NCBI RefSeq assembly: GCF_905171765.1
Contig: NC_053390.1
Span: 581,772,471-581,836,470 of the forward strand
Reading direction: 5' to 3'
Origin: Bufo bufo
Lineage: Eukaryota > Chordata > Amphibia > Anura > Bufonidae
Length of the DNA stretch: 64,000 nt
Shown here: in pieces, positions 10,420 to 22,394 of the stretch
Layout of the letters: each line of letters starts with the position of its first letter
How positions within the stretch are numbered: the stretch's first letter is position 1
Program-made: the position numbers and the translations under genes
Notes under the pieces: model-generated
What the model saw: the letters and a program-made list of their open reading frames with translations, nothing else
Told to the model about the DNA's origin: nothing
Databases searched by the model: none

Positions 10420-10878
10420 GGCCTCATGCACACGACCGTTGTGTGCATCCGCGGCCGTTGTTCCGTTTTCCGTTTTTTTCGCGGACCCATTGACTTTCAA
10501 TGGGTCCGTGGAAAAATCAGAAAATGCACCGTTTGGCTTCCGCGTCCGTGATCCGTTTTTTCCAGTCCGTGAAAAAAATATGACCTGTCCTATTTTTTTT
10601 CACGGACAACGGTTCAACGGACCCATTCAAGTCAATGGGTCCGTGAAAAATCACGGATGCACACAAGATAGTCATCCGCGTCCGTGATCCGCGTCCGTGA
10701 TCCGTGTCGTTTTTCCTATCACTTTCAATGCAAACTTGACTTAGTTTTTTTTTTCACTTTTCAATGTCCGTGGATCCTCCAAAAATCAAGGAAGGACCCA
10801 CGGATGAAAAAACGGATCACGGAACAACGGAAACCGTTTTTGCGGACCGCAAAAAAAAACGTCCGTGTGCATGAGGCC
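10420..10878. mobile_element. MITE, GGCCTCATGCACACGACCGT family
   Basis: Ends GGCCTCATGCACACGACCG and CGTCCGTGTGCATGAGGCC are inverted. It has inserted in the about 90-bp repeat unit (CACTATGTAACTCTCA), whose TAA lies at 10417-10419 and again after the neighbouring MITE at 11163-11165. That suggests a TAA target. Interior CCGTGATCCG and AATGGGTCCG words occur in both orientations. Confidence 0.8.
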
Positions 10879-10880
10879 TT

Positions 10881-11162
10881 AGGCTAATTTCACAATAGCG
10901 GCAAGGAACTCCGGCAGGCTGTTCCGGTGGGTGAAAACTACGACATGTCGTAGTTTTATCCCAACCGCCTCTTAACATCTTTGCTGTGCTGCCGCTAGTG
11001 CACGCATGCCCCAGACTACCACTCCCGCCCCATTGACTATAATGGGGGCGGGCCGGAGTGTAGCCGGGGGCATGCGTGCTCTAGCGGCTGCATGAATCCG
11101 ACAGGCTGATCATCCGCCACGAACAGCCTTCCTGAGTCCTTGCCGCTAGTGTGAAGTTCCCT
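10881..11162. mobile_element. MITE, AGGCTAATTTCACAATAGCGG family
   Basis: Related to the 2297-2658 family: ends AGGCTAATTTCACAATAGCG and CGCTAGTGTGAAGTTCC are imperfect inverted repeats. It abuts the 10420-10878 element. Confidence 0.75.
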
Positions 11163-11525
11163 AACTCTCAGCCTGTGACCCCCCGAAAGATCAGCACTAT
11201 CCTCTCCTGAAATTCCCTGTGCTGCTGGGACCATGCCTCTATCCCACTATGTAACTCTCATCTTCTGACCTCCACAAGATCAGCACACTCCTCTACTGAA
11301 TCCTCTGGGCTGCTGGGGACACTGCTCCTCCACTGTCTATAGAAACTCTCATGATCTGACCTCCGCATGATCAGCACACTCCTCTCCTGAAATCCTCTGG
11401 GCTGCTGGGGACACTGCTCCTCCAATGTCTATAGTAACTCTCATCTTCTGACCTCCGCAAGATCAGCACACTCCTCTTCTGTAATAATCTGTGCTGCTTG
11501 GACCCTGCTCCTTCCACTATGTAAC
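11163..11525 (+). repeat. about 90-bp tandem repeat, four units
   Basis: Units begin AACTCTCATCTTCTGACCTC and contain GATCAGCACACTCCTCT and GCTGCTGGGACACTGCTC-like words. A partial unit lies at 10355-10416, left of the MITE pair. It adjoins the reversed 41-bp satellite, so the two may form a higher-order repeat. Confidence 0.8.
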
Positions 11526-12160
11526 ACAATTAGATGCAGCAGTTTATCAAACATTATCACACATGACACTATTAGATACACAGTTTAGGCTAGTTTCACA
11601 CTAGCGGCAAGGGAACTCCGGCAGGCTGTTCCGACATGCCGTACTTTTATTCCGGTCGCCTCTCGGCATATTTGCCGTGCTCTACCGGACTCCGCCCTGC
11701 CCCCATTGAAGTCCGGGGGCACGCGTGCACTAGAGGTAGCACAGATCTGACAGGCTGTTTACCCACCGGAACAGCCCTGCCGGACTTCCTTGCCGCTAGT
11801 GTGAAACTAGCCTTGCAGCTCATTATGCAGCATCACACATGACAGATTAGTAAGAAGCTCAAAGGACAGTATCACACATGGCAGAATTAGATTAGATACA
11901 CAGCTCAGAGGACAGTATGACACATAATAGGATTAGATACACAGCTCACAGGGCAGTATCACAAATGATAGGATTAGATACACAACTCTGCAAACAGTAT
12001 TGCACATGGCAGGATTAGATACACAGCTCAGAGGACGGTATCATACATAATAGAATTAGATACATTGGCTCAGCAGACAGTACATGCATGTTAGGATTAG
12101 GTACACAGCTCAAGAGGACAGTATCACATATGATTGGATTAACTACAAAGCTTAGCAGAC
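11526..12160 (-). repeat. 41-bp satellite array, reverse orientation, main block
   Basis: Units read GGATTAGATACACAGCTCAG and GGACAGTATCACACATGA, the reverse complement of the array at 1580-4988. The block is interrupted by a MITE (11587-11813). Confidence 0.85.
11587..11813. mobile_element. MITE, AGGCTAGTTTCACACTAGCGG family, 227 bp
   Basis: Clean inverted ends AGGCTAGTTTCACACTAGCG and CGCTAGTGTGAAACTAGCCT. It is the smallest and best preserved copy of this family in the window. Confidence 0.85.
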
Positions 12161-12263
12161 AATCAATTAATCAATAAGTATTTTAAATGTCATGCAAAAA
12201 TTGTGGTATATACTGACATCCAATGTGGTCTGAATTGTAACATGTAATGGCACTGTTAAAGTA

Positions 12264-12783
12264 CAGTGGATATAAAAAGTCTACACACCCCTGTTAAATG
12301 TCAGGTTTGTGTGTTGTAAAAAAATGAGACATTTCAGAACTTTTTTCCACCTTTAATGTGACCTAGAACTTTACCACTCAATTGAAAAACAAACTGAAAT
12401 CTTTTAGGTAGAAGGAAGAAAAAATATAAAAATAAAATAATGTGGTTGCATAAGTGTGCACACCCTCTTATAACTGGGGGATGTAGCTGTGTTCAGAATA
12501 AAGCAATCACATTCAAATTCATGTTGAATAGGAGTCAGCATACATCTGCCATCATTTAAAGTGCCTCTGATTAACCCCAAATAAAGTTCAGCTGCTCGAG
12601 TTGGTCTTTCTGAAATTTTTTGGTCACAATTTTCTTATTTCAGTTTGTTTTTCAATTGAGTTGTACAGTTTATAGGTCACATTAAAGGTGGAAAAAGTTC
12701 TGAAATGATTATCTTTGTCTCATTTTTTTACATCACAGAAACCTGACATTTTAACAGGGTGTGTAGACTTTTTATATCCACTG
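12264..12783. mobile_element. Tc1/mariner-derived MITE, 520 bp
   Basis: Ends CAGTGGATATAAAAAGTCTA and its complement are flanked by TA (12262-12263, 12784-12785). Inverted similarity runs about 150 bp inwards (GTCACATTAAAGGTGGAAAA, CAGTTTGTTTTTCAATTGAG). The middle has no transposase. It looks like a deletion derivative that keeps long Tc1 ends. Confidence 0.85.
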
Positions 12784-12785
12784 TA

Positions 12786-13274
12786 TATAATCATCTCTGC
12801 ACAAAACTGTGGTTGGTGTGTAATAGTTTACTAGACTAGCAATGTATACTGACACCAAGTGTATCTAAATCATGGTATGCAGCATATAGAATTGTAGTGA
12901 ACAATGGCACAGGTCAAAATATATGGTAATTACTGCAGAGTAACAAAAAAGAGCATCCGTCAAAGGGATTTTGTTTAAGGTATTCAATATATTTTCGAGA
13001 TATGTTAAATGTAAGACAAAGACGTCATGTGAACCGGGCCTAAATTTCTCAGGTGTAATTCAATACCACGTCTTGACCTATGTTCAGGTATTCGCTAGTA
13101 ACAGAATGCTCCACCTGCTGTCTAAATGTTGTATTGCAATTATCCAATTTAGATACAGTATAATGTCATTTCTTGACACACTTCTAGGACATATTGAGAT
13201 AAGTGAGCAGTTAAGTGTGGACACATCTGTAAGACAATTGCCACATGATCTAACCTGTCAGATGAACTTTGTAA
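12786..13274. other. no recognisable feature
   Basis: About 490 bp of A/T-rich sequence. A 102-codon open frame at 12971-13279 has no family motif, and I do not consider it a gene. Confidence 0.5.
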
Positions 13275-14289
13275 AATAACTAAAAATAAAAAACCGTGCA
13301 AAAACAATTTTTTTAACTTGCCTAACAAAAAGTGTTATTTAGAGCAACCAAAAAATCATATGTACCCTAAAATAGTATCAACAAAACGGCCACCTTATCC
13401 CATAGTTTTAAAAATAGGGTCACTTTTTGGAGTTTTTACTCTAGGGCTGCATCAGGGGGCTTCAAATATGACAATGAAACTAAAATTATCCAGTGAAATC
13501 TGCACTCCAAAAACATATGGCGCTACTTTTCTTCTGCTTCCTGCCATCTGCCCGTACAGCAATTTACAATCACAAATGGGGTGTTTCTGTAAACTACAGA
13601 ATCAGGGTAATAAATATTGAGTTTTGTTTGGCTTTTAACCCTTGCTTTGTTACTGGATATATTTTTTTTATTAAAATGGAAAATCTGCCAAAAAAGAGAA
13701 ATTCGGAAATTTCATCTACATTTTCCTTTAATTCTTGTGGAACACCTAAGCATCAGTTTTGAATACTTTGAGAGGTGTAGTTACTAAAATGGGGTCATTT
13801 TTGGGTGATTTCTATTATGTAAGCCTCACAAAGTGACTTCAGACCTGAAATGGTCCTTAAAAAGTGGGTTTTGGAAATTTTCTAAAACATTTCAAGATTT
13901 GCTTCTAAACTTCTAAGCCTTCTAACGTCCCCTAAAAATAAAATGGCATTTACAAAATGGATCCAAAAAATAAAGTAGACATATGAGAAATGTAAAGTAA
14001 TAACTATTATCTGACCTATCACTATCTGTTTTAAAGCAGAGAAACAGACAGAAATTTGGAAAGTTGCTAATTTTAATTTTTTTTGTAAATTAGGGATTAA
14101 AAAAAATAAAAATAAATATTGACTGAAATTTACCACTATTATGAAGTGCAATGTGTCACGAGAAAACAATCTCAGAATGGCTTGGATAAGTAAAAGCGTT
14201 CCAAAGATATAACCACATAAGGTGACACATGTCAAATTTCCAAAAATGGCCTGGTCCTTAAGGTGACATATGGCAGGGTCCTGAAAGGG
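13275..14289. mobile_element. truncated piggyBac-like non-coding fragment ending in GGG-TTAA
   Basis: The sequence shares long non-coding blocks with 46794-47624 and 60751-61735, such as CAATTTACAATCACAAATGG-like and GTTAACCCTTGCTTTGTTAC-like words, CTTTGTGAGGC and AAAATGGGGTCA. The right end is GTCCTGAAAGGG followed by TTAA (14290-14293), the piggyBac target. The left end is truncated. Confidence 0.6.
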
Positions 14290-14293
14290 TTAA

Positions 14294-14630
14294 ACAAGGT
14301 GGACACCCTAATAACAGTAGAACTAGACAGCTTATTCACCCCAATTTGAGAATCACAGCGTAATAGAATTGCTTGTCTATTAAACAAGGTGGACGCCCCA
14401 ACACAGAAAAATTAGAAGCTTATTCACCACAATTTGAGAATCGAAGCGTAATAGAATTGCTTATCTATTACACAAGGTGGACACCCCAATAACAGTAGAA
14501 CAAGAGAAGTATTTCACCCCAACTTGAGAATCAAGGTCTAATGGTATTGCTTATCTATTAAACAAGGTGGACACCCCAATAACAGCAAAATTAGACAGCT
14601 TATTCACCCCAATTTGAGAATCGAAGAACC
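14294..14630 (+). repeat. about 90-bp tandem repeat, four units
   Basis: Units start AACAAGGTGGACACCCCAAT and end GCTTATCTATTA. Starts fall near 14293, 14382, 14471 and 14561. The piggyBac-like fragment inserted at a TTAA at its left edge. Confidence 0.85.
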
Positions 14631-14639
14631 CCTTAACGT

Positions 14640-15530
14640 GGTGTAAAGTTAGAAATGGCTACATCTGTATTTAAGAAATAAATATAAAGAAGTGGCTTTC
14701 ATTGTTTATACTACTGTACATATATTTTTAGTATAGTAGGACCACACTGTCTATACAGTGCGGTGATAAGTGGTCTAATAAAAGCCCTGTTAATTTTACT
14801 AAATCATGTTAAGCTGATTTAGCATTAAATTAAGGCTACCATGTAGGGCTTGTCATTACACTTCTTGAAGTAAAGACACATGAGTTTTATCTTAAAAGAG
14901 TAGCTTTTTCAGGATAATGATATTCACAGGTTATGCTAATGTAATAGTAATATGCCATTTTCTATTCCTATCTTTTTCAATAATGTTCCTTAAACTCAGT
15001 AAAGCAAGTAGGACATGTGTGCTTAAAATTCCTTTGCTAGATTTATTTTGATGTCTACTTAGCTTATGATTTAAGAGGACCTGTCACCACAAAATACAGT
15101 GCAATCTGTAGGCAACATGTTATAGAGCAGGAGGAGCTGAGCAGATTGCTATAGAGTTTTGTGAGAAAGATACAGTAAAACTTGTAATTTATACATTTAT
15201 ATCTCTACTTTTTTTTTTTTTACTTCAATGTACATGTGGAAGGTGTTATCGGTGATTGACAGCGTGTGTATGCTGTGTAAGTCTGCAGATAGAGATAGCT
15301 GTCAGTCACTGATAATTGTGCAAGGAGCAGTCTTAAGTTTAGAGAAAAAAAATTCTAAATGAAGGATAATCAAAATCGAAATTAGTTTTTTGTCCGATTT
15401 ATTGCAAAAAAATAAAAATATGATTAATGCCTGAATAATTCATCATGAATCAAAGTTGCTTCAATTTCCCTGAAAATTGGTATATAGCACCCTCTAGTCT
15501 CCTAGTATTCATGTTTTTTTTTATTTTAAG
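14640..15530. other. mostly unrecognised; possible MITE end at 15070
   Basis: No coding signal. TTAAGAGGACCTGTCACC at about 15070 resembles the end of the TTAA MITE at 43644 (AGAGGACCTTTCACC). It may start a decayed copy that runs to about 15200. Confidence 0.35.
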
Positions 15531-15639
15531 ATGTTATCTCTTGTTTGTAAATTTTTTTACAAATGTTTGCTCTTTCTCTCTCTCTCTCTTCCTAAGCTTT
15601 TGATCTTGCACATGGCAATTCTTTTGTTTTCCGTCATTG

Positions 15640-16500
15640 TGGAGAAAAACTGCAAAACGGGAGATACTCGCACAGATCTAGCGGCAGCCGAGTTTAGCTT
15701 AGGTCTGGCACATTTTCAACCTGCACCCACAGTATTAGCAGCATCATCAGTTCCTGAGCTGACCATAATAGAAGCAGATCTGGCCCTGGCAGTTTTTGGG
15801 GAGATCCTATCTGTACGTTGCCTCTGCTCTTTATTACTGCCTCCACGGATGTTATCTTCATCTCAGCACCTCAATCCAGTTCCCAGGTCCTGTCCAATAC
15901 ACAAGCATCAGCAAAGTCCTCATGTCTACCACTTTTCTCAGACTGGTGACTGTCATTGTGAGCTCCTAGCACCTCTCCTGATTCTCTGCATTCTATTTGC
16001 CCTGAGTACCACTATTGCTACCACTGCCGCTACCTCTGCCCCTACCGCCACCACTACAACTGCTGCCACTACTACCACTACTGATAGAGCTATGCATGGT
16101 GTCCTTTGCCTCCCCCTACACACCTTCCTTCTGGCAGTCCAAACACTGACTGGTCTCACACATAGTGCAGGCTGGGATTTTGTTACCTCTTCTTAGAAAA
16201 AAATAAGGTGCTCCATTAGTAACGGCAGAGAGGAAGCAACTGAAAGGCTTCTCTGGGGTTGCAGGAGGAGCAGGAGGAATGCCACAACCCTTGGCTCCAA
16301 GGCACTGTGTCAGAAGTGACTTTCACATCATCCTGCTGTGACTGAAAGGAAGAGTGAGCCTTCCAGTCCACAATATCATCCTCTTTGTTCTCAATAACAA
16401 TGTTGTACCTTTCAGGAGCCAGGGAGAACAGTGGCCTATTACTAATAGATGGCTAGTGCTGCTATCCACATATTGATTCTGGGAGGAGGATGCTGTTTTT
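15640..16500 (-). other. possible relic of a hAT-type ORF (antisense), very decayed
   Basis: On the minus strand the 15950-16150 stretch translates to a Gly/Ser/Arg-rich run that recalls the N-terminal Gly-Arg region of the hAT protein at 49259. Further left there are many stops. A 221-codon plus-strand frame (15531-16196) is low-complexity Thr/Ala, without motifs. I infer a dead transposon but cannot prove it. Confidence 0.25.
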
Positions 16501-16747
16501 CAGACATTTTATTATCAGGTCTATTAAAAGTCACAGGTTTCAGACTATTGAACGGTACTAGCAAAATTACGTGCTTGAACTTCACGAACTGATGCAGAAA
16601 TACCGGCCCTTCACTCGGGTACGACAATGCAAATTTTTTGGCAGTGATGATAAACGTCTTTTTAATTAAACTATGCCTTTGTGTGTGTCTAATTTGTGTT
16701 ACAATTTTGAAATGCAGTGGAATTATTGAACGCTTTTTTCACAGAAT

Positions 16748-16988
16748 TAGGGCTCATGCACAGGGCTGTAAGTGCTTTGTAGCTCGCAAATCGCAGATAC
16801 GCAATACACGGATTCCGACTGAGTGCATGCCGCAGTTTATTTTCTAACTTCTGTGGATGTCTTATTCTTGTCGGCAAAATGGATAAGAGTAGGACATGTT
16901 CTATTTTTTTTGCTGGGCCACAGAACGGATGTGCGAATGTGGACTGCACACAGCAAAAAATGCAGATCAGATGCGGACAGAAACTACA
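16748..16988. mobile_element. MITE, AGGGCTCATGCACAGGGCTG ends
   Basis: Ends AGGGCTCATGCACAGGGCTG and ACAGCCGTGTACATGAGCCC are inverted repeats about 240 bp apart. The interior has the AGGACATGTTCTATTTTTTT and GATGCGGA words seen in the GGCCTCATGCACACGACC family. Confidence 0.75.
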
Positions 16989-17242
16989 GCCGTGTACATG
17001 AGCCCCAACAAGCGTTCACTAAAACTCTCATAATATTTTTGCAGGGATGATACAAGAAATCTCTTTTCAGCTAGATGCTATGATGCAGTATGACTTCATT
17101 TGTGTGTAATTTGGGTAGTGGATGTAAATTGCGGAAAAATTTTGAAAGCTTTTTCACACAATAGCATGCGTTTACAAAAACTCTGGCAATATTCTTACAG
17201 TGAAAAAGTGATGATACAGGACATGTCTCTGCAACTAGATGT

Positions 17243-17991
17243 TGTAACAGCGGCTGCTGTGTGCCAATGTTCCCCTGCTTACCGCTGCGGTCCCGGGCGC
17301 CATGTTCAGCGGTGATCTGCGGTCGGTGCTTCCCATTCACCGCTGCAGTCCTGGGCTCTGTCTGTGTGGGTGCTGTTGTTCTGGGATCTGCTCCACAGCT
17401 TGCTCTCAGCCCTGGACACAGCATGCTTGCTGTTTGTTTCCTGTAGCACTTCCTTAAGGGCCGGTGAGCGTCACTTCCTGGGCTTTATGGGTTAGGTCAT
17501 GTGACCTTGCTGACCTATTCTAGCCCTTCTGCGCATATATAAGTAACTCAGGCCCCTTCCCAGATGCCTCAGTGTCAAGTTTCTTGTGTCCTGCTAAGGT
17601 TCCTGTTTTCAGCTTGTGTTCTTGTGTTCCTGAGTCGTATATGTATTCCTAGACTCTGCTACCTGTTATATCCCTGCCTGCTTGCCTTGATTCTCCTGTT
17701 GCCTGACCTGTACCTGTGCTGCCTGCCCTGACCTTTTGCCTGTCTGACTACGCCTCTGACTCATCCTTCCGTCCGGCACCTCTGGTACCTTTCTCAGGTA
17801 CCTCTTGGTCCGCCTGGACCAGCTGCCTCGTGTGCCTATCCTCCTCAAGAGGAAGCGACCTGGTGTTCCCCTCAGGAAAGTCTATCCCCACCATTTGGGG
17901 TACTGTGAAGATCCAGGGGTTCACTTAGACAACACCCTTAGAGGAGGTAGGACACGTGGCACAGTGGGTTCATACCCGCTGGTTCGTGACA
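17243..17991 (+). mobile_element. solo LTR (Ty3/Gypsy- or ERV-like), 749 bp
   Basis: The segment starts TGTAACAGCGG and ends GGTTCGTGACA, giving TG...CA termini. GATGT flanks it directly on both sides (17238-17242, 17992-17996), a 5-bp TSD. A TATA box lies in GCGCATATATAAG (about 17531-17543), followed by pyrimidine-rich sequence as in U3/R. No internal region is present, so it arose by LTR-LTR recombination. Family is inferred only from length and ends. Confidence 0.8.
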
Positions 17992-18777
17992 GATGTTGTG
18001 ATACAGTATGACTTTACTATCACAGGTGAACATTTGGCAGGAATCTGTAATATAGAACTAGTTTCCAGATGAGTTTATAATAGCCTGACAGCAAATTCAC
18101 CTGATAGTGACCAGTTCTCACTCCTTCCTTCTTACTCAAACTCCCATTCTCTTCCTATAATCTTCTTATACTGTCCCTTAGTCACCTTTCCTCTCCCTAT
18201 AATCTTCTTATACTATTCCTAGCTAGGATTTCAGTCTGCAAAGACACAGCCAGAGCACAGCTTCCTGCAAGGTTTCACATACACAGCAGAATGACATTCT
18301 GCTTGTTCTGGACAAGCACCTCCATGTCTGCTGCCCCACTGATTGACTGATGTAGGCTGTTTGTCAGTCTTTGAGCCAATCAGGGCAAGCCTCCCCCACT
18401 TCTTTCCAGTGTCATATGAGCATCCTTCTTCTTCCTCCTTTATGGTTTTGCTTGCCAATTATTACAGTAAAATGGTAGCCATTTTATGCTAATTGTTTCT
18501 GAATTGTTCGGTGGAAAATATGTTTTGTGAAAATTTGTTGTGAACTCAGTTCGTAATGGATCGATTTGCTCATCCTTAATCTCTTAAATATAGGTAGGAT
18601 CATGTTTATGTCACTGTTATTCTGCCACTGGATGTCACTGTTGTAGGAGAACTGTGGATGTCACTGTTATGGGGACATTGTGGATGTCACTGTTATGGGA
18701 GCACTGGGAACACACAACCAACCAACGAAATAGATGCAACAGACCTGTGCAAAGCTGGATAATTCCCCTAGTCTAGA

Positions 18778-19727
18778 TACCATATTGTTTGCTTTATAAG
18801 ATGCACCTGATGATAAGACGCACCTAGGTTTTAGAGGAGGAAAATAGAAAATAAATAATTTTCATCAGATCTCAGATAAGATCCCTATATCAGACCCACA
18901 TATCAGACATCAGATCAGATGGTGTATAAGAAGTTACAGCCAGCTCACCTCTGTGTCCTGCATGGTGGTGCACGGGGCGGACTCAAGCTAGTCCTGGTTG
19001 AAGGTAGAAGAAATGAAAAAATGCTCCAGCACCGCAATGGATGAAGTGAAATCCCGGTCTTTATTGACACCAATATTCAGGCATGTACAGCAGTCATATA
19101 ACTGTCACCCTCCGGTTCCCAAGATCCAAGATCTACGCGTTTCGAACAGTCGTGTTCTTATTCATGAATAAGAACACGACTGTTCGAAACGCGTAGATCT
19201 TGGATCTTGGGAACCGGAGGGTGCCAGTTATATGACTGCTGTACATGCCTGAATATTGGTGTCAATAAAGACCGGGATTTCACTTCATCCATTGCGGTGC
19301 TGGAGCATCAGATCAGATGCCCATATCAGATCCTCAGATCAGACCCCCATCAGAGCTAAAATAAATGCCTCTCCTGCTCTGCCGCTACTCTGCAGGTTCA
19401 GTGGTCTCTCCAGCAGTCAAACTCCATGGTCTTCTCTGGAACTGAACTGTCATCTGACTGTGTACAATGTCAGGTCACAGTGCACGCACTACATCTTGAC
19501 GCTGTACGCAGTCAGGACATTTTAGCTTGGTGCCTGGTGGAAGATCAGAGAGCAGTGAGTATAGCCAGCGCTGGCAATGCTGCACTCACCACTCCCTGCA
19601 CTTCCTGCATACTAATTAGCATTTCCATAATGGAAGTGTTCAATTATATTCGCTTTATAAGATGCACTGACATTTCTCCCCCATTTTTGGGGGATAAACC
19701 CTGTCTTCTAAAGCGAAAAATACAGTA
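18778..19727. mobile_element. DNA-transposon remnant with GCTTTATAAGATGCAC ends
   Basis: The left end has TTTGCTTTATAAGATGCACC. The right end has the inverted GCTTTATAAGATGCACTG near 19650 and TCTAAAGCGAAAAATACAGT. Ends TACCATATT and AATACAGTA are imperfect inverted repeats. The interior includes CAGATCAGA-rich simple repeats and the palindrome at 19021-19308. No transposase is visible. Confidence 0.5.
19021..19308. repeat. 288-bp near-perfect palindrome with hammerhead-like core
   Basis: The axis lies between 19164 and 19165 (TTATTCATGAATAA). I find only one mismatch between arms, at GTCACC/GGTGCC. Each arm holds GTTCGAAACGCGTAGATC, similar to the GAAAC plus cleavage-site part of PLE hammerhead motifs, and GTCAATAAAGACCGG, similar to polyadenylation-like ends of PLE repeats. 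I infer two head-to-head copies of one PLE LTR-like unit. Confidence 0.8.
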
Positions 19728-19902
19728 TATAAATTACAAGTAATACTGAAACTTTTTCCCACAAAACTATACATCAATCTGCTCAGCTCCTCCTCGTCCT
19801 CAAGTGCATTTTATGATAACAGGTGCTCTTTCATGTGTGAAATATGAACGATGCAGCATGTAGAAGCTGTTCTATCAGTGACTGCATAATGTTGAGTATA
19901 TA

Positions 19903-21522
19903 CAGTTGCAAGAAAAAGTATGTGAACCCTTTGTAATGATATGGATTTCTGCACAAATTGGTCATAAAATGTGATCTGATCTTCATCTAAGTCACAACAA
20001 TAGACAATCACAGTCTGCTTAAACTAATAACACACAAAGAATTAAATGTTACCATGTTTTTATTGAACACACCATGTAAACATTCACAGTGCAGGTGGAA
20101 AAAGTATGTGAACCCCTAGACTAATGACATCTCCAAGAGCTAATTGGAGTGATGTGTCAGCCAACTGGAGCCCAATCAATGAGATAAGATTGGAGGTGTT
20201 GGTTACAGCTGCCCTGCCCTATAAAAAACACACACCAGTTCTGGGTTTGCTTTTCACAAGAAGCATTGCCTGATGTGAATGATGCCTCGCACAAAAGAGC
20301 TCTCAGAAGACCTACGATTAAGAATTGTTGACTTGCATAAAGCTGGAAAGGGTTATAAAAGTATCTCCAAAAGCCTTGCTGTTTATCAGTCCACAGTAAG
20401 ACAAATTGTCTATAAATGGAGACAGTTCAGCACTGCTGCTACTCTCCCTAGGAGTGGCTGTCCTGTAAAGATGACTGCAAGAGCAGAGCACAGACTGCTC
20501 AATGAGGTGAAGAAGAATCCTAGAGTGTCAGCTAAAGACTTACAAAAGTCTCTGGCATATGCTAACATCCCTGTTAGCGAATCTACGATACGTAAAACAC
20601 TAAACAAGAATGGATTTCATGGCAGGATACCACAGAGGAAGCCATTGCTGTCCAAAAGAAACATTGCTCCACGTTTACAGTTTGCACAAGAGCACCTGGA
20701 TGTTCACAGCAGTACTGGCAAAATATTCTGTGGACAGATGAAACCAAAGTTGAGTTGTTTGGAAGAAACACACAACACTATGTGTGGAGAAAAAGAGACA
20801 CAGCACACCAACATCAAAACCTCATCCCAACTGTGAAGTATGGTGGTGGGGGCTTCATAGTTTGGGGCTGCTTTGCTGCATCAGGGCCTGGACGGATTGC
20901 TATAATCAAAGGAAAAATGAATTCCCAAGTTTATCAATACATTTTGCAGGAGAACTTAAGGCCATCTGGCCACCAGCTGAAGCTCAACAGAAGATGAATG
21001 TTGCAACAGGACAACGACCCAAAGCATAGAAGTAAATCAACAACAGAATGGCTTAAACAGAAGAAAATATAACTTCTGGAGTGGCCCAGTCAGAGTCCTG
21101 ACCTCAACCCGATTGAGATGCTGTGGCATGACCTCAAGAAAGCGATTCACACCAGACATCCCAAGAATATTGCTGAACTGAAACAGTTCTGTAAAGAGGA
21201 ATGGTCAAGAATTACTCCTGACCGTTGTGCACGTCTGATCTGCAACTACAGGAAACGTTTGGTTGAAGTTATTGCTGCCAAAGGAGGTTCAACCAGTTAT
21301 TAAATCCAAGGGTTCACATACTTTTTCCACCTGCACTGTTAATGTTTACATGGTGTGTTCAATAAAGACATGGTAACATTTAATTCTTTGTGTGTTATTA
21401 GTTTAAGCAGACTGTGATTGTCTATTGTTGTGACTTAGATGAAGATCAGATCACATTTTATAACCAATTTGTGCAGAAATCCAGATCATTCCAAAGGGTT
21501 CACATACTTTTTCTTGCAACTG
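19903..21522 (+). mobile_element. Tc1/mariner transposon, 1.6 kb, defective
   Basis: Ends CAGTTGCAAGAAAAAGTATG and its complement are flanked by TA (19901-19902, 21523-21524). A second AAAAAGTATGTGAACCC repeat lies inside each end (about 20100 and 21310), so the ends are IR/DR type about 220 bp long. The transposase is on the plus strand and broken. Confidence 0.9.
20279..21303 (+). pseudogene. Tc1-like transposase, several frameshifts
   Basis: The N-terminal part (20279-20836) has the paired helix-turn-helix region, from [18 protein letters not shown] to the [17 protein letters not shown] linker. The frame changes near 20720. The next frame carries WTDETKVELFGR (first acidic residue) and the GGGGFIVWG motif, ending near 20997. 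The second acidic region (QQDNDPKH-like, 21005-21025) and the third ([11 protein letters not shown], about 21090-21120) lie in further frames, and the C-terminus [17 protein letters not shown] ends at 21303. All three DDE regions are recognisable, but no single frame joins them. This copy cannot make active enzyme. Confidence 0.9.
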
Positions 21523-21524
21523 TA

Positions 21525-22150
21525 TTTAACAATTTTAAATGTCTAGGTGCTGTTAACTCCTATAAAAGTGTCAGCCACACTAATTTGCCCCTGACACAAT
21601 TACTCAAATATAAAAATCACCCCACAAATAATAGTCTCTGTATAATCAGCTTAAAAGCAATCCTATTGATATGATAGAGAAGTGAAGTGAATTATGGTAA
21701 CGAAAACAGCAACAATTTTGCCAAACTAAAAAGTATTCAGTATGCATCTCATGAGCAGAATGCATTACGATGACTAGAAGGGTGTATAAAATGGAAAACT
21801 GCTAACTGTGACATTACATAGAAGTTTCTGAATTTTCACCCTGACAGTAGATAAATTCTGCACTAGGCTTATCCTGGGTTATATTCATTAAAATTTTATG
21901 TTAGTTCATCTTATGCAGAAGGATTTAAGGAAAGCACTTCACTCAGCACGATCATTCCTCATTGGGCAAGCCGTTTCGATATTTCTTATTAGCTGCCATC
22001 ACACTAATAGATAGGGGGGAGAGGGGCTGATAAAATATATCTTTATTATCCAGAATGAAGAGTTGCTATGAATGCCATCTCTCGCTCTGGAGGATACAGT
22101 GCGTTCATGCATTAACATTTGGTGTTCCAGAAAGCTTGTTGTTAGGATAG
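21525..22150. other. no recognisable feature
   Basis: About 620 bp of A/T-rich sequence without gene, tandem array or clear inverted repeat. Confidence 0.45.
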
Positions 22151-22165
22151 GTTCTGTAAAAAATC

Positions 22166-22394
22166 TTTGCAAATGAGCCTCTAGGAGCAACAGGGGTATT
22201 GCCGTTACACCTGGAGGCTCTGCTCTCTCTGCAACTGCCGCACCCTCTCCACTTTCATTGACGGGGGAGGTTATGTTGATGTTTTCACTACCTGGTCCTG
22301 TCAATCAAACTGGAGAGGGTGCAGCAGTTGCAAAAAGAGCAGAGCCTCTAGGTGTAACAGCAACACCCCCGTTGCTCCTAGAGGCTCATTTGCA
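22166..22394. mobile_element. palindromic MITE, TTTGCAAATGAGCCTCTAG ends
   Basis: Arms TGCAAATGAGCCTCTAGGAG and CTCCTAGAGGCTCATTTGCA are inverted and extend through GAGGCTCTGCTCT and GCAACTG blocks to an axis near 22280. TSD not resolved. Confidence 0.75.

Noticed and set aside
15531..16196. 221-codon plus-strand ORF as a possible host gene
   Set aside because: Low-complexity Thr/Ala stretch, no domain, no splice context. The opposite strand resembles a decayed transposon ORF.
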